A stretch of DNA of 8,509 bases from Lachnospiraceae bacterium (GTDB lineage Bacteria > Bacillota > Clostridia > Lachnospirales > Lachnospiraceae): positions 1-8,509 of the forward strand of contig VSNR01000184.1 of the NCBI GenBank assembly GCA_009774345.1, in the 5' to 3' direction. A model generated the notes under the pieces. It was not told the origin of the DNA and did no database searches. It saw nothing but the letters and a program-made list of their open reading frames with translations. The stretch's first letter is position 1. Every line of letters starts with the position of its first letter. A program made the translations under genes and the position numbers. Below are positions 1 to 6,037 of the stretch, piece after piece.

Positions 1-18
1 ATCAATGTCTATAAGAGT

Positions 19-46
19 ATTATACATATATTTCCAATATTAGCAA
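19..46 (-). promoter_or_regulatory. Outgoing promoter at the left edge
   Basis: On the minus strand a -35-like TTGCTA (46-41) is followed after 16 nt by a perfect -10 TATAAT (24-19). Transcription would start near position 12 and run out of the window, so the gene it serves is not visible. It lies downstream of acpP, which suggests that the next gene has its own start signal and need not be read only from the acpP promoters. The -35 matches consensus at 4 of 6 positions. The region is AT-rich, where chance -10 matches are common, so this is a moderate call. Confidence 0.45.
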
Positions 47-105
47 CTATAGGCAATAAACAATCACTTTATATATATTAGGAATCTGCCTCTGTTTTAT
101 GCATT

Positions 106-339
106 CTAAATATCCGCACCCTGATCTTTGAGATACTCGATGATATCGCCGACCGTCTTGACCCGCTTATCCATCTCCTCATAGTCGGCTGTGATTCCAT
201 ACTCGTCCTCAAACGCCATAATCAGCTCCACCAAATCAATAGAATCCGCACCAAGATCATCCTTGAGATTCAAGTCCTCTGTGAGCTCCACGCCTGTTAA
301 ATGTAATTGCTCCTCGATGATTTCCAATACTCTTTCCAT
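106..339 (-). CDS. acpP: Acyl carrier protein
   Basis: Small acidic carrier protein of 77 residues that holds growing acyl chains as thioesters on a 4'-phosphopantetheine arm during type II fatty acid synthesis in the cytoplasm. The sequence shows the hallmark DLGADSIDLVEL at residues 28-39. Ser33 is the expected attachment site for the prosthetic group, and helix II (IDLVELIMAFEDEYG) follows as in the family. Length is that of typical bacterial ACP. The motif reads DSID where many ACPs have DSLD, a conservative change. A strong ribosome site AAAGGAG (354-348) sits 8 nt before the ATG. The gene is 195 nt downstream of rsmI and has its own promoters, so it is probably not part of the upstream operon. 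No fab gene is in view, so whether this is the main fatty-acid ACP or a second carrier cannot be settled here, though its canonical form favours the main one. Confidence 0.93.
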   Translation of the reverse strand: MERVLEIIEEQLHLTGVELTEDLNLKDDLGADSIDLVELIMAFEDEYGITADYEEMDKRVKTVGDIIEYLKDQGADI

Positions 340-396
340 TCAAAAATCTCCTTTAAACACACTAATTCCGTACCTCTGCGAAACATCCATATACTT

Positions 397-425
397 TTCA
401 TACTCTCATTGTATGCAGTTTTCAA
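397..425 (-). promoter_or_regulatory. Possible second acpP promoter
   Basis: TTGAAA (425-420), a 17-nt spacer, then TATGAA (402-397) on the minus strand. The -35 matches 5 of 6 and the -10 matches 4 of 6 consensus bases. It would give a leader of about 50 nt ahead of acpP, inside the longer leader of the stronger upstream promoter. The weaker -10 makes this tentative. Confidence 0.3.
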
Positions 426-461
426 CCGTCATATGATGTTCGATTCCTATTAACAAACAGA

Positions 462-490
462 AGTATAGTATTCCCATATATATTTGTCAA
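462..490 (-). promoter_or_regulatory. Main acpP promoter, sigma-A type
   Basis: A perfect -35 TTGACA (490-485), an optimal 17-nt spacer (484-468) and a -10 TATACT (467-462, 5 of 6) on the minus strand. Predicted start is near 455, leaving a leader of about 115 nt before acpP. A/T-rich sequence upstream (491-530) could act as an UP element. I saw no FapR-like palindrome overlapping the promoter. Confidence 0.8.
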
Positions 491-534
491 CGTGTTTTCT
501 TAATTTTATATAAAAAATACATAAAAATACAAAA

Positions 535-1380
535 TCATCCTTTTTCCAGCAAATATTGATAGACCTCCCGCTTGGAAATCCCCCTGTCCTTTGCCACCCG
601 CTTCATCGCCTCTTTATGGTCAATTCCCTGTGCCTCATACTGTGCCATGTGCGCCTCGATGGAGATCTCCTGCCAGCTGAGCTCCTCCTGCCGCCGAAAT
701 TCCAAGAGGCTTTTTCCCTCCACCACAAGCACATACTCTCCCCTCGGCGGCTGCGTCTCGAACATAGCAAGCGCATTCCCAAGCGTCGTCGGCGTAACCT
801 CCTCAAATTTCTTTGTCAGCTCTCTGCAAAGGGTCAGTCTGCGCTCTCCCAGCGCCTCATACAGCTCGGTGAGCGTGCGCAGCAAATGATGCGGCGCCTC
901 ATACAAGAGGATCGTTCTGGACTCCTTCTGCAAATCCTCAAGAACCGCCTTTCTCTCCTTCTTATCCGCGGGCAGAAATCCCTCAAAGCAAAACCGCCTC
1001 GTACTCAGTCCTGATAGTGTCAGCGCTGTAATACACGCCGCCGCCCCCGGCAGCGAAGTGACCACAATCCCCGCCTCCTGACACTTCTGCACTAGCACCT
1101 CACCGGGGTCAGAGATGGCGGGCGTCCCAGCGTCTGTGATCAGGGCAACATTTTTCCCCTGCTTCATCTGGTCTATGAGCGCATACGCCTTCTCGACCTT
1201 ATTATATTCATGATAGCTCGTCATCGGCGTGTGGATGTCAAAATGATTGAGCAGCTTGATGCTGTTTCTGGTATCCTCTGCGGCGATCAAATCCGCCATT
1301 TGCAGCGTCTCCACCACCCGCGGCGTCATATCCTTGAGATTCCCGATCGGCGTTGCGCACAGATACAATTTTCCTGCCAT
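535..1380 (-). CDS. rsmI: 16S rRNA (cytidine1402-2'-O)-methyltransferase
   Basis: SAM-dependent enzyme of the tetrapyrrole (corrin/porphyrin) methylase fold that 2'-O-methylates C1402 in the decoding centre of 16S rRNA. The N-terminal part carries LYLCATPIGNL, the AAEDTR segment, the glycine-rich GTPAISDPG and SLPGAAACITAL, all family landmarks. EAPHHL and RELTKKFEE follow in the second half, and a short helical tail ends the protein. From this start it has 281 residues, close to the usual 280-290. Two in-frame ATGs are possible. The first (1392) directly abuts the AAGGAG ribosome site (1398-1393) with no spacer, so I prefer the one at 1380, which begins MAGKLYL and sits 12 nt from that site. 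It follows trmN6 closely. YazA, which lies between these genes in B. subtilis, is missing. No clear terminator follows the stop codon. Confidence 0.94.
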   Translation of the reverse strand: MAGKLYLCATPIGNLKDMTPRVVETLQMADLIAAEDTRNSIKLLNHFDIHTPMTSYHEYNKVEKAYALIDQMKQGKNVALITDAGTPAISDPGEVLVQKCQEAGIVVTSLPGAAACITALTLSGLSTRRFCFEGFLPADKKERKAVLEDLQKESRTILLYEAPHHLLRTLTELYEALGERRLTLCRELTKKFEEVTPTTLGNALAMFETQPPRGEYVLVVEGKSLLEFRRQEELSWQEISIEAHMAQYEAQGIDHKEAMKRVAKDRGISKREVYQYLLEKG

Positions 1381-1403
1381 TCCTGTTCCCATCTCCTTGT
1401 CAT

Positions 1404-2141
1404 TTAGAACCCATAGGTATCCCGCACCTCGTCTGTATACACATTGGGCTCTCGAAAAATAATTAATGGCTTCTCCACTGTCATGCGCGGCCTGCCCCCG
1501 CGGCAGCCTTCAATCAGCACCATATTGGGCTCCTGATCGGCATAGGGATACACCAGCCGCATCCGCTTGGGTTCCAGCCTGTATTTGACCATCACAGTCA
1601 TAATCTCCGGCAGCCGGAACGGTCTGTGAACCATACAGAAATTTCCACCCGTTTTTAAGAGTTTTGCCGCAGTCCGAACCACATCCTCGAGCGTGCATAA
1701 GATCTCATGGCGCGCGATTGCTTTGGGCGCATCTGGATTCGTCAGTCCATGCTGCCCGATCATATACGGCGGGTTGCACGTTATGACATCAAAAGAAGCA
1801 GCGTCAAAAAACCGGTCTGCTTCCTTCAAATCCCCTGTCACAATATCAATCTTTTTTTCCAGATGATTCAGCATCACACTGCGCCGCGCCATATCCGCGC
1901 TCTCCTCCTGAATCTCGATGGCACAGATCTTTGCCGCCTGCGTCTTTGCCTCGATTAACAGCGGAATAATCCCTGTTCCCGTTCCCAAATCCAGCACTGC
2001 GGCGCCCGGCTTCACCCGCACAAAGCCGCTCAGCAGCACCGCATCCATGCCAAAACAGAATTTTTGAGGATTCTGGATAATCTGGTAGCCGTTGCGCTGC
2101 AAATCGTCAATCCGCTCCTGTTCCTTACATTCTACCACCAT
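1404..2141 (-). CDS. trmN6: TrmN6-type tRNA1(Val) (adenine37-N6)-methyltransferase
   Basis: Class I SAM-dependent methyltransferase of 245 residues, equivalent to B. subtilis YabB. The family methylates N6 of adenine 37 in tRNA1(Val), next to the anticodon. Residues 20-40 carry the typical lead-in ending FGMDAVLLSGF. SAM motif I is VLDLGTGTGIIP (49-60), and the catalytic N6-amino methyltransferase motif NPPY is at 123-126 within FDVITCNPPYMI. This marks the protein as an amino-methyltransferase rather than a 5-methylcytosine or 2'-O enzyme. An AAGGGG ribosome site stands 7 nt before the ATG, immediately after the ricT stop codon, so the two genes are likely cotranslated. Placement between ricT and rsmI matches the conserved Firmicute block. 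Exact tRNA specificity is inferred from family and position. Confidence 0.9.
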   Translation of the reverse strand: MVVECKEQERIDDLQRNGYQIIQNPQKFCFGMDAVLLSGFVRVKPGAAVLDLGTGTGIIPLLIEAKTQAAKICAIEIQEESADMARRSVMLNHLEKKIDIVTGDLKEADRFFDAASFDVITCNPPYMIGQHGLTNPDAPKAIARHEILCTLEDVVRTAAKLLKTGGNFCMVHRPFRLPEIMTVMVKYRLEPKRMRLVYPYADQEPNMVLIEGCRGGRPRMTVEKPLIIFREPNVYTDEVRDTYGF

Positions 2142-2152
2142 ATACAGACCCC

Positions 2153-3085
2153 TTATACTGTGTCGTCGAGCTTTGACTTCGTGTCCTGCTTCTCCTGTTT
2201 TTCAAGTTTTTCAAGCTCCTTTAATTCCTTGCGCTCCTCGTCGCTCATCATGTCATTTTTGTCCTTGCGGTGGCGTCTCTTGAATCGAAGCTGCTCCACC
2301 TTGTACTCATGAATCTCTTTCTCGTCATTTACCTCAACGATCACTTTGACGAGCTGCCTAAGCACATTGACACTCTGCACTTCCCCTTTCAGCCCGTCAT
2401 CTGCGGTCACGAAATCCCCCACATTGGGCAGTTTGCGGTTTAAGTATTCATACGTCTCCTCCTCATGTTTCAGGCAGCACATCAGGCGCCCGCACACCCC
2501 GGAAATTTTGGTCGGATTCAGAGACAGATTCTGCTCCTTCGCCATCTTAATGGATACCGGGACAAACTCCGACAAATGGGAGTGACAGCAGAGCGGTCTG
2601 CCGCAGATGCCGATACCGCCAAGGATTTTCGTCTCATCACGCACCCCAATCTGGCGCAGCTCAATCCTCGTCTTAAACACCGACGCCAAATCCTTTACCA
2701 GTTCTCTGAAGTCAATCCGCCCGTCTGCCGTAAAATAAAACAACACCTTATTATTGTCAAAAGTGTACTCCGCATCAATGAGCTTCATCTCAAGATTATG
2801 CTTCTTAATCTTCTCAAGACAGATCTTGAAGGCATCCTTCTCCTTCTGTTTGTTTGCCGCCTCCTGCTCCATATCACGCGCTGTTGCCACGCGAAGCACT
2901 GGCTTTAAAGGTGTCACTACGCGGTCCTCCTCAATCTCTTTGGGATCGCCCACCACCGTGCCGTACTCAATGCCGCGCGCTGTCTCCACAATCACATGCG
3001 CACCGCGCTTGATATCAAAATCTACCGGGTCAAAGAAATAAATCTTGCCTGCTGTCCGAAATCTCACACCGATTACTTTAATCAT
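2153..3085 (-). CDS. ricT: RicT/YaaT, PSP1-domain Ric complex subunit
   Basis: 310-residue member of the PSP1 family, called YaaT or RicT in B. subtilis. There it works with RicA (YmcA) and RicF (YlbF), which bind iron-sulfur clusters, to steer RNase Y mRNA processing and to support sporulation, competence and biofilm formation. The conserved core spans roughly residues 1-210 and includes the two family cysteine clusters GICGRPLCC (Cys161, 166, 167) and GVCGRLMCC (Cys198, 203, 204), all intact and suited to metal ligation. Residues 270-310 form a highly charged Lys/Glu/Asp tail, probably disordered. The ribosome site is weak: GAGG lies about 12 nt from the ATG. A 52-nt gap separates it from holB, one of the largest in the block. 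The usual neighbour yabA (replication-initiation control) is absent here. ricA and ricF are not in the window. Confidence 0.93.
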   Translation of the reverse strand: MIKVIGVRFRTAGKIYFFDPVDFDIKRGAHVIVETARGIEYGTVVGDPKEIEEDRVVTPLKPVLRVATARDMEQEAANKQKEKDAFKICLEKIKKHNLEMKLIDAEYTFDNNKVLFYFTADGRIDFRELVKDLASVFKTRIELRQIGVRDETKILGGIGICGRPLCCHSHLSEFVPVSIKMAKEQNLSLNPTKISGVCGRLMCCLKHEEETYEYLNRKLPNVGDFVTADDGLKGEVQSVNVLRQLVKVIVEVNDEKEIHEYKVEQLRFKRRHRKDKNDMMSDEERKELKELEKLEKQEKQDTKSKLDDTV

Positions 3086-3137
3086 ATCATCTATCTACCT
3101 CACTTTACTTCATCTTAGGAACTGTTCAGAAAAAACA

Positions 3138-4199
3138 TCAGCCCGCCTTCATGTCCAGAAACATCAATTCCATTGTCAGATCAAAGTTCACATTCGCCGC
3201 GATCCGGCTGCGCGCCCTGTCAATGGCGTGGATAATCCGTTCGATCGCCTCATAATGATAGTATTTTGCCGCACTTTCCAGCGCAGTCAGCTCTTCTTTG
3301 AAAATAACAGGACACGAACTGCCAAAACCACCGCACGCCTTATATAATAACACATCCCGATACCAGATAAAACACAAATCTAAATAGTCGTTCGTGTCAA
3401 ATTTTTCCTCTGTAATCTTCTTTACTTCGGCGGCAATCTGGTTCGTTTCCAGCTCTGTAATATGTTTCAACAGACCAAGCACAGAGGACTTCATATGATC
3501 AAATACCTCATTGGAGGCAAGCTCTATTGCACGCCCCACATTTCCTCTCGCAAAAGAAGCGCAGATAGATGCCCTGTAATCAGGAATCTCAACCTTCTGC
3601 ATCAGATAGTGCTTGATCAGATCATCCGGCACCGGCTTTGTATTCAGTACGACACAGCGGCTCAAAATCGTTTGCAGCATCGCCTCTGCCCGCGTGGCAA
3701 GCAGCAATATCACTGCATATGACGGCGGCTCCTCCAATGTCTTTAGCAGCGCATTCTGCGCCTGCACATTCATTTTCTCAGCCTCATCAATAATATAGAT
3801 CTTATAATCTCCGCTGTACGGCTTGATATCAATGTCCCCGTTTACCTGCTGTCTGATATTGTCCACCGAGATCACATTGGGCTTCTCATGTGTCACATAG
3901 ATAATATCAGGATGGTTGCCATTGATAGCCTGCTTACAAGACCGGCATTGGTTGCAGGGACGCGGCCCAGTTGCCTCAGGCGGCATCTCAAACAGTGTCT
4001 CTTGATGCTCTGATAATGCCTTGCCCGCCTCACATTGAAGCGCCCGCGCAAAAATGTCCGCAATCATCCGTTTTCCCGACAGCTTTTCCCCCTGTATCAG
4101 ATAGGCATGCGATATTTTATTGTGCTTTATGGCATTCTGCAAATTGTCTGTGAGCTGGGTCAATCCCACCACATCATTCCATGTCATTGTTGTTTCCAT
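3138..4199 (-). CDS. holB: DNA polymerase III subunit delta'
   Basis: Clamp-loader subunit that helps load the beta sliding clamp at primed DNA in the replisome. The 353-residue protein shows the AAA+ layout: HAYLIQGEKLSGKR (31-44) is a Walker A-like loop that ends GKR instead of GK[ST]; a zinc module uses Cys56, Cys82, Cys85 and Cys88 (CNQCRSC); a Walker B-like YIIDEAEKM lies at 135-143; LLKTLEEPP (151-159) and an SRC motif (180-182) follow. The SRC motif and zinc module are typical of delta' and tau/gamma, while the shorter length and altered P-loop fit delta', which does not need to hydrolyse ATP. The C-terminal part is the helical collar domain. A GAGGG ribosome site 5 nt before the ATG overlaps the stop codon of the preceding gene, indicating translational coupling. 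Confidence 0.94.
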   Translation of the reverse strand: METTMTWNDVVGLTQLTDNLQNAIKHNKISHAYLIQGEKLSGKRMIADIFARALQCEAGKALSEHQETLFEMPPEATGPRPCNQCRSCKQAINGNHPDIIYVTHEKPNVISVDNIRQQVNGDIDIKPYSGDYKIYIIDEAEKMNVQAQNALLKTLEEPPSYAVILLLATRAEAMLQTILSRCVVLNTKPVPDDLIKHYLMQKVEIPDYRASICASFARGNVGRAIELASNEVFDHMKSSVLGLLKHITELETNQIAAEVKKITEEKFDTNDYLDLCFIWYRDVLLYKACGGFGSSCPVIFKEELTALESAAKYYHYEAIERIIHAIDRARSRIAANVNFDLTMELMFLDMKAG

Positions 4200-4209
4200 A
4201 TCTGCCCTC

Positions 4210-4920
4210 TCAGGTGTCTGTGCCTACATTGTCCCAATCATCTGCTCCATCTGCATCGATCAGCCAGTTCAATCCGCAGTGTCTCTCATACACCACATCC
4301 GGGTCCAGCCCTGCCGGCGCCTCCTCCTCATGAATCCGCGCATCCACACAAGCCCAGTCATAGCGGTAAATCAAGTCTGCCTCATCCAAAATCTCAGAAA
4401 TATCTCTCAAATGGACCTTTTGCATAAATTCCTCCATACTGCCACAGTCCGCAACCGCATGGATGGCAAACTCACAATCACACGCCTCAGAAGGATAATC
4501 TAATTGGTCTACAATGCCAAGCGCCCACAGCAGAACCCAGTATGCCTCATATTTCCACGTCATATTGGCAAAATCCTGACTGTTGCACTTTCCCTTAAAA
4601 ATCTTTTGCTCCTTATGGGTAAGAAAACCTTCCAGACCAAACTCTGTCAGTTTCTCACCAAAAAATTTCCGGCTTTTTTTAAAATTGCCCGGCGCCCCCG
4701 CCGCATCACACGCCACCTGTATCGCAAGCAGACAAGTCACCGCCCGCCGCGCAATCTCCTCCGCGGTCCTCACCCTGACTGCATCAGCCGTCTCAATTGT
4801 CGGAAGATGCGGTGTATAGGGGACATTGTGTGCTTTCAATATCTCGATGGAGCGTTTTTTTCTCATCTGCGCTTCTCTCAGATCATATTGGCTGTCGCCG
4901 CTCCCAGTTACAATTTCCAT
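4210..4920 (-). CDS. DUF4272 domain protein, function unknown
   Basis: Protein of 236 residues that I recognise as DUF4272, a family with no established function. Visible landmarks are KKRSIEILKAHNVPY near the N-terminus with an invariant-looking LP (39-40), RTAEEIARRA (51-60), the Trp-rich core WKYEAYWVLLWALG (122-135), ILDEADLIYRYDWACVDAR (177-195), VVYERHCGLNWL (209-220) and the terminal DWDNVGTDT. There is no signal peptide and no clear membrane span, so it is probably cytoplasmic. A longer reading frame from 4983 exists, but that start overlaps yaaR and has no good ribosome site. The ATG at 4920 has GGAGG (4934-4930) 9 nt upstream and is preferred. It sits between yaaR and holB, which are adjacent in B. 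subtilis, so it looks like an insertion into a conserved block. Its stop overlaps the holB ribosome site. Confidence 0.85.
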   Translation of the reverse strand: MEIVTGSGDSQYDLREAQMRKKRSIEILKAHNVPYTPHLPTIETADAVRVRTAEEIARRAVTCLLAIQVACDAAGAPGNFKKSRKFFGEKLTEFGLEGFLTHKEQKIFKGKCNSQDFANMTWKYEAYWVLLWALGIVDQLDYPSEACDCEFAIHAVADCGSMEEFMQKVHLRDISEILDEADLIYRYDWACVDARIHEEEAPAGLDPDVVYERHCGLNWLIDADGADDWDNVGTDT

Positions 4921-4929
4921 ACTGCGCTT

Positions 4930-4934
4930 CCTCC
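4930..4934 (-). promoter_or_regulatory. Ribosome binding site that sets the DUF4272 start
   Basis: GGAGG stands 9 nt before the ATG at 4920 and falls in the 25-nt gap after the yaaR stop codon. It favours this start over the upstream in-frame ATG at 4983, which lies inside yaaR. Confidence 0.8.
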
Positions 4935-4945
4935 ATTTCTCCCGA

Positions 4946-5386
4946 TCATGCCAAAATATCCAGCAGCAGCCCCCGAATCTCATCTACCTTGGCAAGTATC
5001 GCAATCTTATCACATTCTTCACTCACAAGAGCCTGCGCCAGCTCATCCAGCTTTTCATCCACAAGCCGGATAATGCCATACACTCTGTGCCGCCCCCGCC
5101 TGTCCAGAAAATTTTCCCGCGAAAATTTATGGGAACGGTTGACAATCTCATTCATGAAATCCTTGATAAGCGTCCGATAACGCCGCATATCCCGCACATC
5201 CATGCGTTTCACAATCTTGTCGCCCTGCATCACAATCTCCTCCATCATCAGATTCAAACGCTCTGCAAGACCCTCTTCCTCAATATTGCTCGCCAGCATA
5301 AATTTAAAGGTATCATCTGTCGGCTGTGCCGCCTGTGTCTGCTGTACCGGCACTGTCTGCTGCACTTCATTGATCTTAAAATCCAT
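4946..5386 (-). CDS. yaaR: YaaR family protein (DUF327)
   Basis: 146-residue protein of the YaaR/DUF327 family, common in Firmicutes next to holB and of unknown biochemical role. The first 25 residues are polar and Gln/Thr/Val-rich, likely disordered. The rest is predicted helical, with the conserved basic stretch RRYRTLIKDFMNEIV (68-82) and the signature RRGRHRVYGIIRLVDEKL (96-113). Length is the same as I recall for the B. subtilis protein. The ATG has an AGGGGGG ribosome site 6 nt upstream. The gene follows the kinase gene after 49 nt that contain a terminator-like hairpin, with no room for an obvious new promoter. Expression therefore probably depends on read-through from upstream or on a promoter inside the kinase gene. 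Confidence 0.88.
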   Translation of the reverse strand: MDFKINEVQQTVPVQQTQAAQPTDDTFKFMLASNIEEEGLAERLNLMMEEIVMQGDKIVKRMDVRDMRRYRTLIKDFMNEIVNRSHKFSRENFLDRRGRHRVYGIIRLVDEKLDELAQALVSEECDKIAILAKVDEIRGLLLDILA

Positions 5387-5422
5387 CTATATCCCCCCTG
5401 CCATCTTCCCCTGCCCGTGTGC

Positions 5423-5446
5423 ATAAAAAGGGCTTTTACGCCCCCT
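5423..5446 (-). terminator. Attenuator-like hairpin over the kinase stop codon
   Basis: On the minus strand AGGGGGC (5446-5440), loop GTAAAA, then GCCCTTT (5433-5427), with the T run continuing to 5425. The core is four G-C/C-G pairs, extended by two G-T wobbles and one A-T pair. The stop codon TAA of the upstream kinase gene lies in the loop, so a terminating ribosome would cover the hairpin. Because genes continue in the same direction only 38 nt later, partial termination is more likely than a full operon end. Confidence 0.55.
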
Positions 5447-6029
5447 GAAACGACAATATATACGCCGTAATTTCAGACAGGCAGGTTTTCAAGTCCTTAT
5501 TGATAAAACATCTCGTAATTCCCGCCTGTTCAAGATTTCCAGCCGAAAAGTCTTTTGCATCCGCAAGAAACCGCCTGCACATCTCCTCGTATTTTGGCTT
5601 AGACTGTCCCCGCTCACGGCGCAGCGCACGCGTTAACCGGTCTCCATCGTCCAAGTCAATGTAAATGGGAATCACCTGATCCTGTCCAAAATAATCCCTC
5701 ATCATAACATAGGACTCCAAAGTACCTATGACCAGATAATCAAAGTGGTCCAAATCAATCTGGTTATCCTTTGCCATAAAATAATGCCATATGCCATAGA
5801 CCGTATCATAGGAACGGCTCTCTATAATCCTGCCCTCTCTTTGCAGACGCTCCATCTTCTCCGCCGTCGTAAAATGATACTCCACGCCCTCCCGCTCTCC
5901 TGCACGGATAGGGCGTGTCGTATACAAAACAATACGCTTTAAGTGAAGCGCGGAAGTTCTCAAAAGTCTTTTATAGATTGTATCTTTGCCCGATGAACTT
6001 TTTCCGATAATGCAAAAAATTCTCCCCAT
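5436..6029 (-). CDS. Guanylate-kinase-like P-loop kinase
   Basis: 197-residue nucleoside monophosphate kinase-like protein. The P-loop is GKSSSGKDT (9-17), with Lys15 as the expected phosphate-binding lysine. YTTRPIRAGEREGVEYHF (36-53) matches the GMP-binding segment of guanylate kinase, and EGRIIESRSYDTVYGI (65-80) resembles the region that closes over GMP. RALRRERGQSKPKYEEMCRRF (134-154) matches the lid and Arg-rich part. Canonical Gmk usually has GPSG[AV]GK and continues Tyr-Gly-Thr, whereas here there is GKSSSGK and Tyr-Gly-Ile-Trp, so this is a divergent member. It may be a paralogue rather than the essential GMP kinase, and I leave the symbol empty. It lies 8 nt after pyk with only a weak ribosome site, suggesting coupling. 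It occupies the place of thymidylate kinase (tmk) in the B. subtilis order. Confidence 0.78.
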   Translation of the reverse strand: MGRIFCIIGKSSSGKDTIYKRLLRTSALHLKRIVLYTTRPIRAGEREGVEYHFTTAEKMERLQREGRIIESRSYDTVYGIWHYFMAKDNQIDLDHFDYLVIGTLESYVMMRDYFGQDQVIPIYIDLDDGDRLTRALRRERGQSKPKYEEMCRRFLADAKDFSAGNLEQAGITRCFINKDLKTCLSEITAYILSFQGA

Positions 6030-6037
6030 CGGTCCTG

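Noticed and set aside
397..440. Short upstream reading frames in the acpP leader (MTVENCIQ and one beginning MKSIWMF)
   Set aside because: Neither has a suitable ribosome site. The second would run out of frame into acpP. They look like chance frames, although ribosome profiling could overturn this.
556..1014. Plus-strand open frames opposite rsmI
   Set aside because: Antisense to a clear RsmI gene, basic and Ser/Leu-rich in a way typical of shadow frames, with no motif.
1381..1392. Upstream ATG of rsmI
   Set aside because: The ribosome site AAGGAG touches this ATG with no spacing, and the family N-terminus fits the next ATG at 1380. The difference is only four residues.
4921..4983. N-terminal extension of the DUF4272 protein (MRFGGCCWIF...)
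   Set aside because: It overlaps the 3' end of yaaR and has no ribosome site, while a GGAGG site fits the start at 4920.
4826..5470. Long plus-strand open frame (214 codons) opposite yaaR
   Set aside because: It lies fully antisense to yaaR and its neighbours, has no recognisable domain and no ribosome site, and its composition is that of a reverse-complement shadow.
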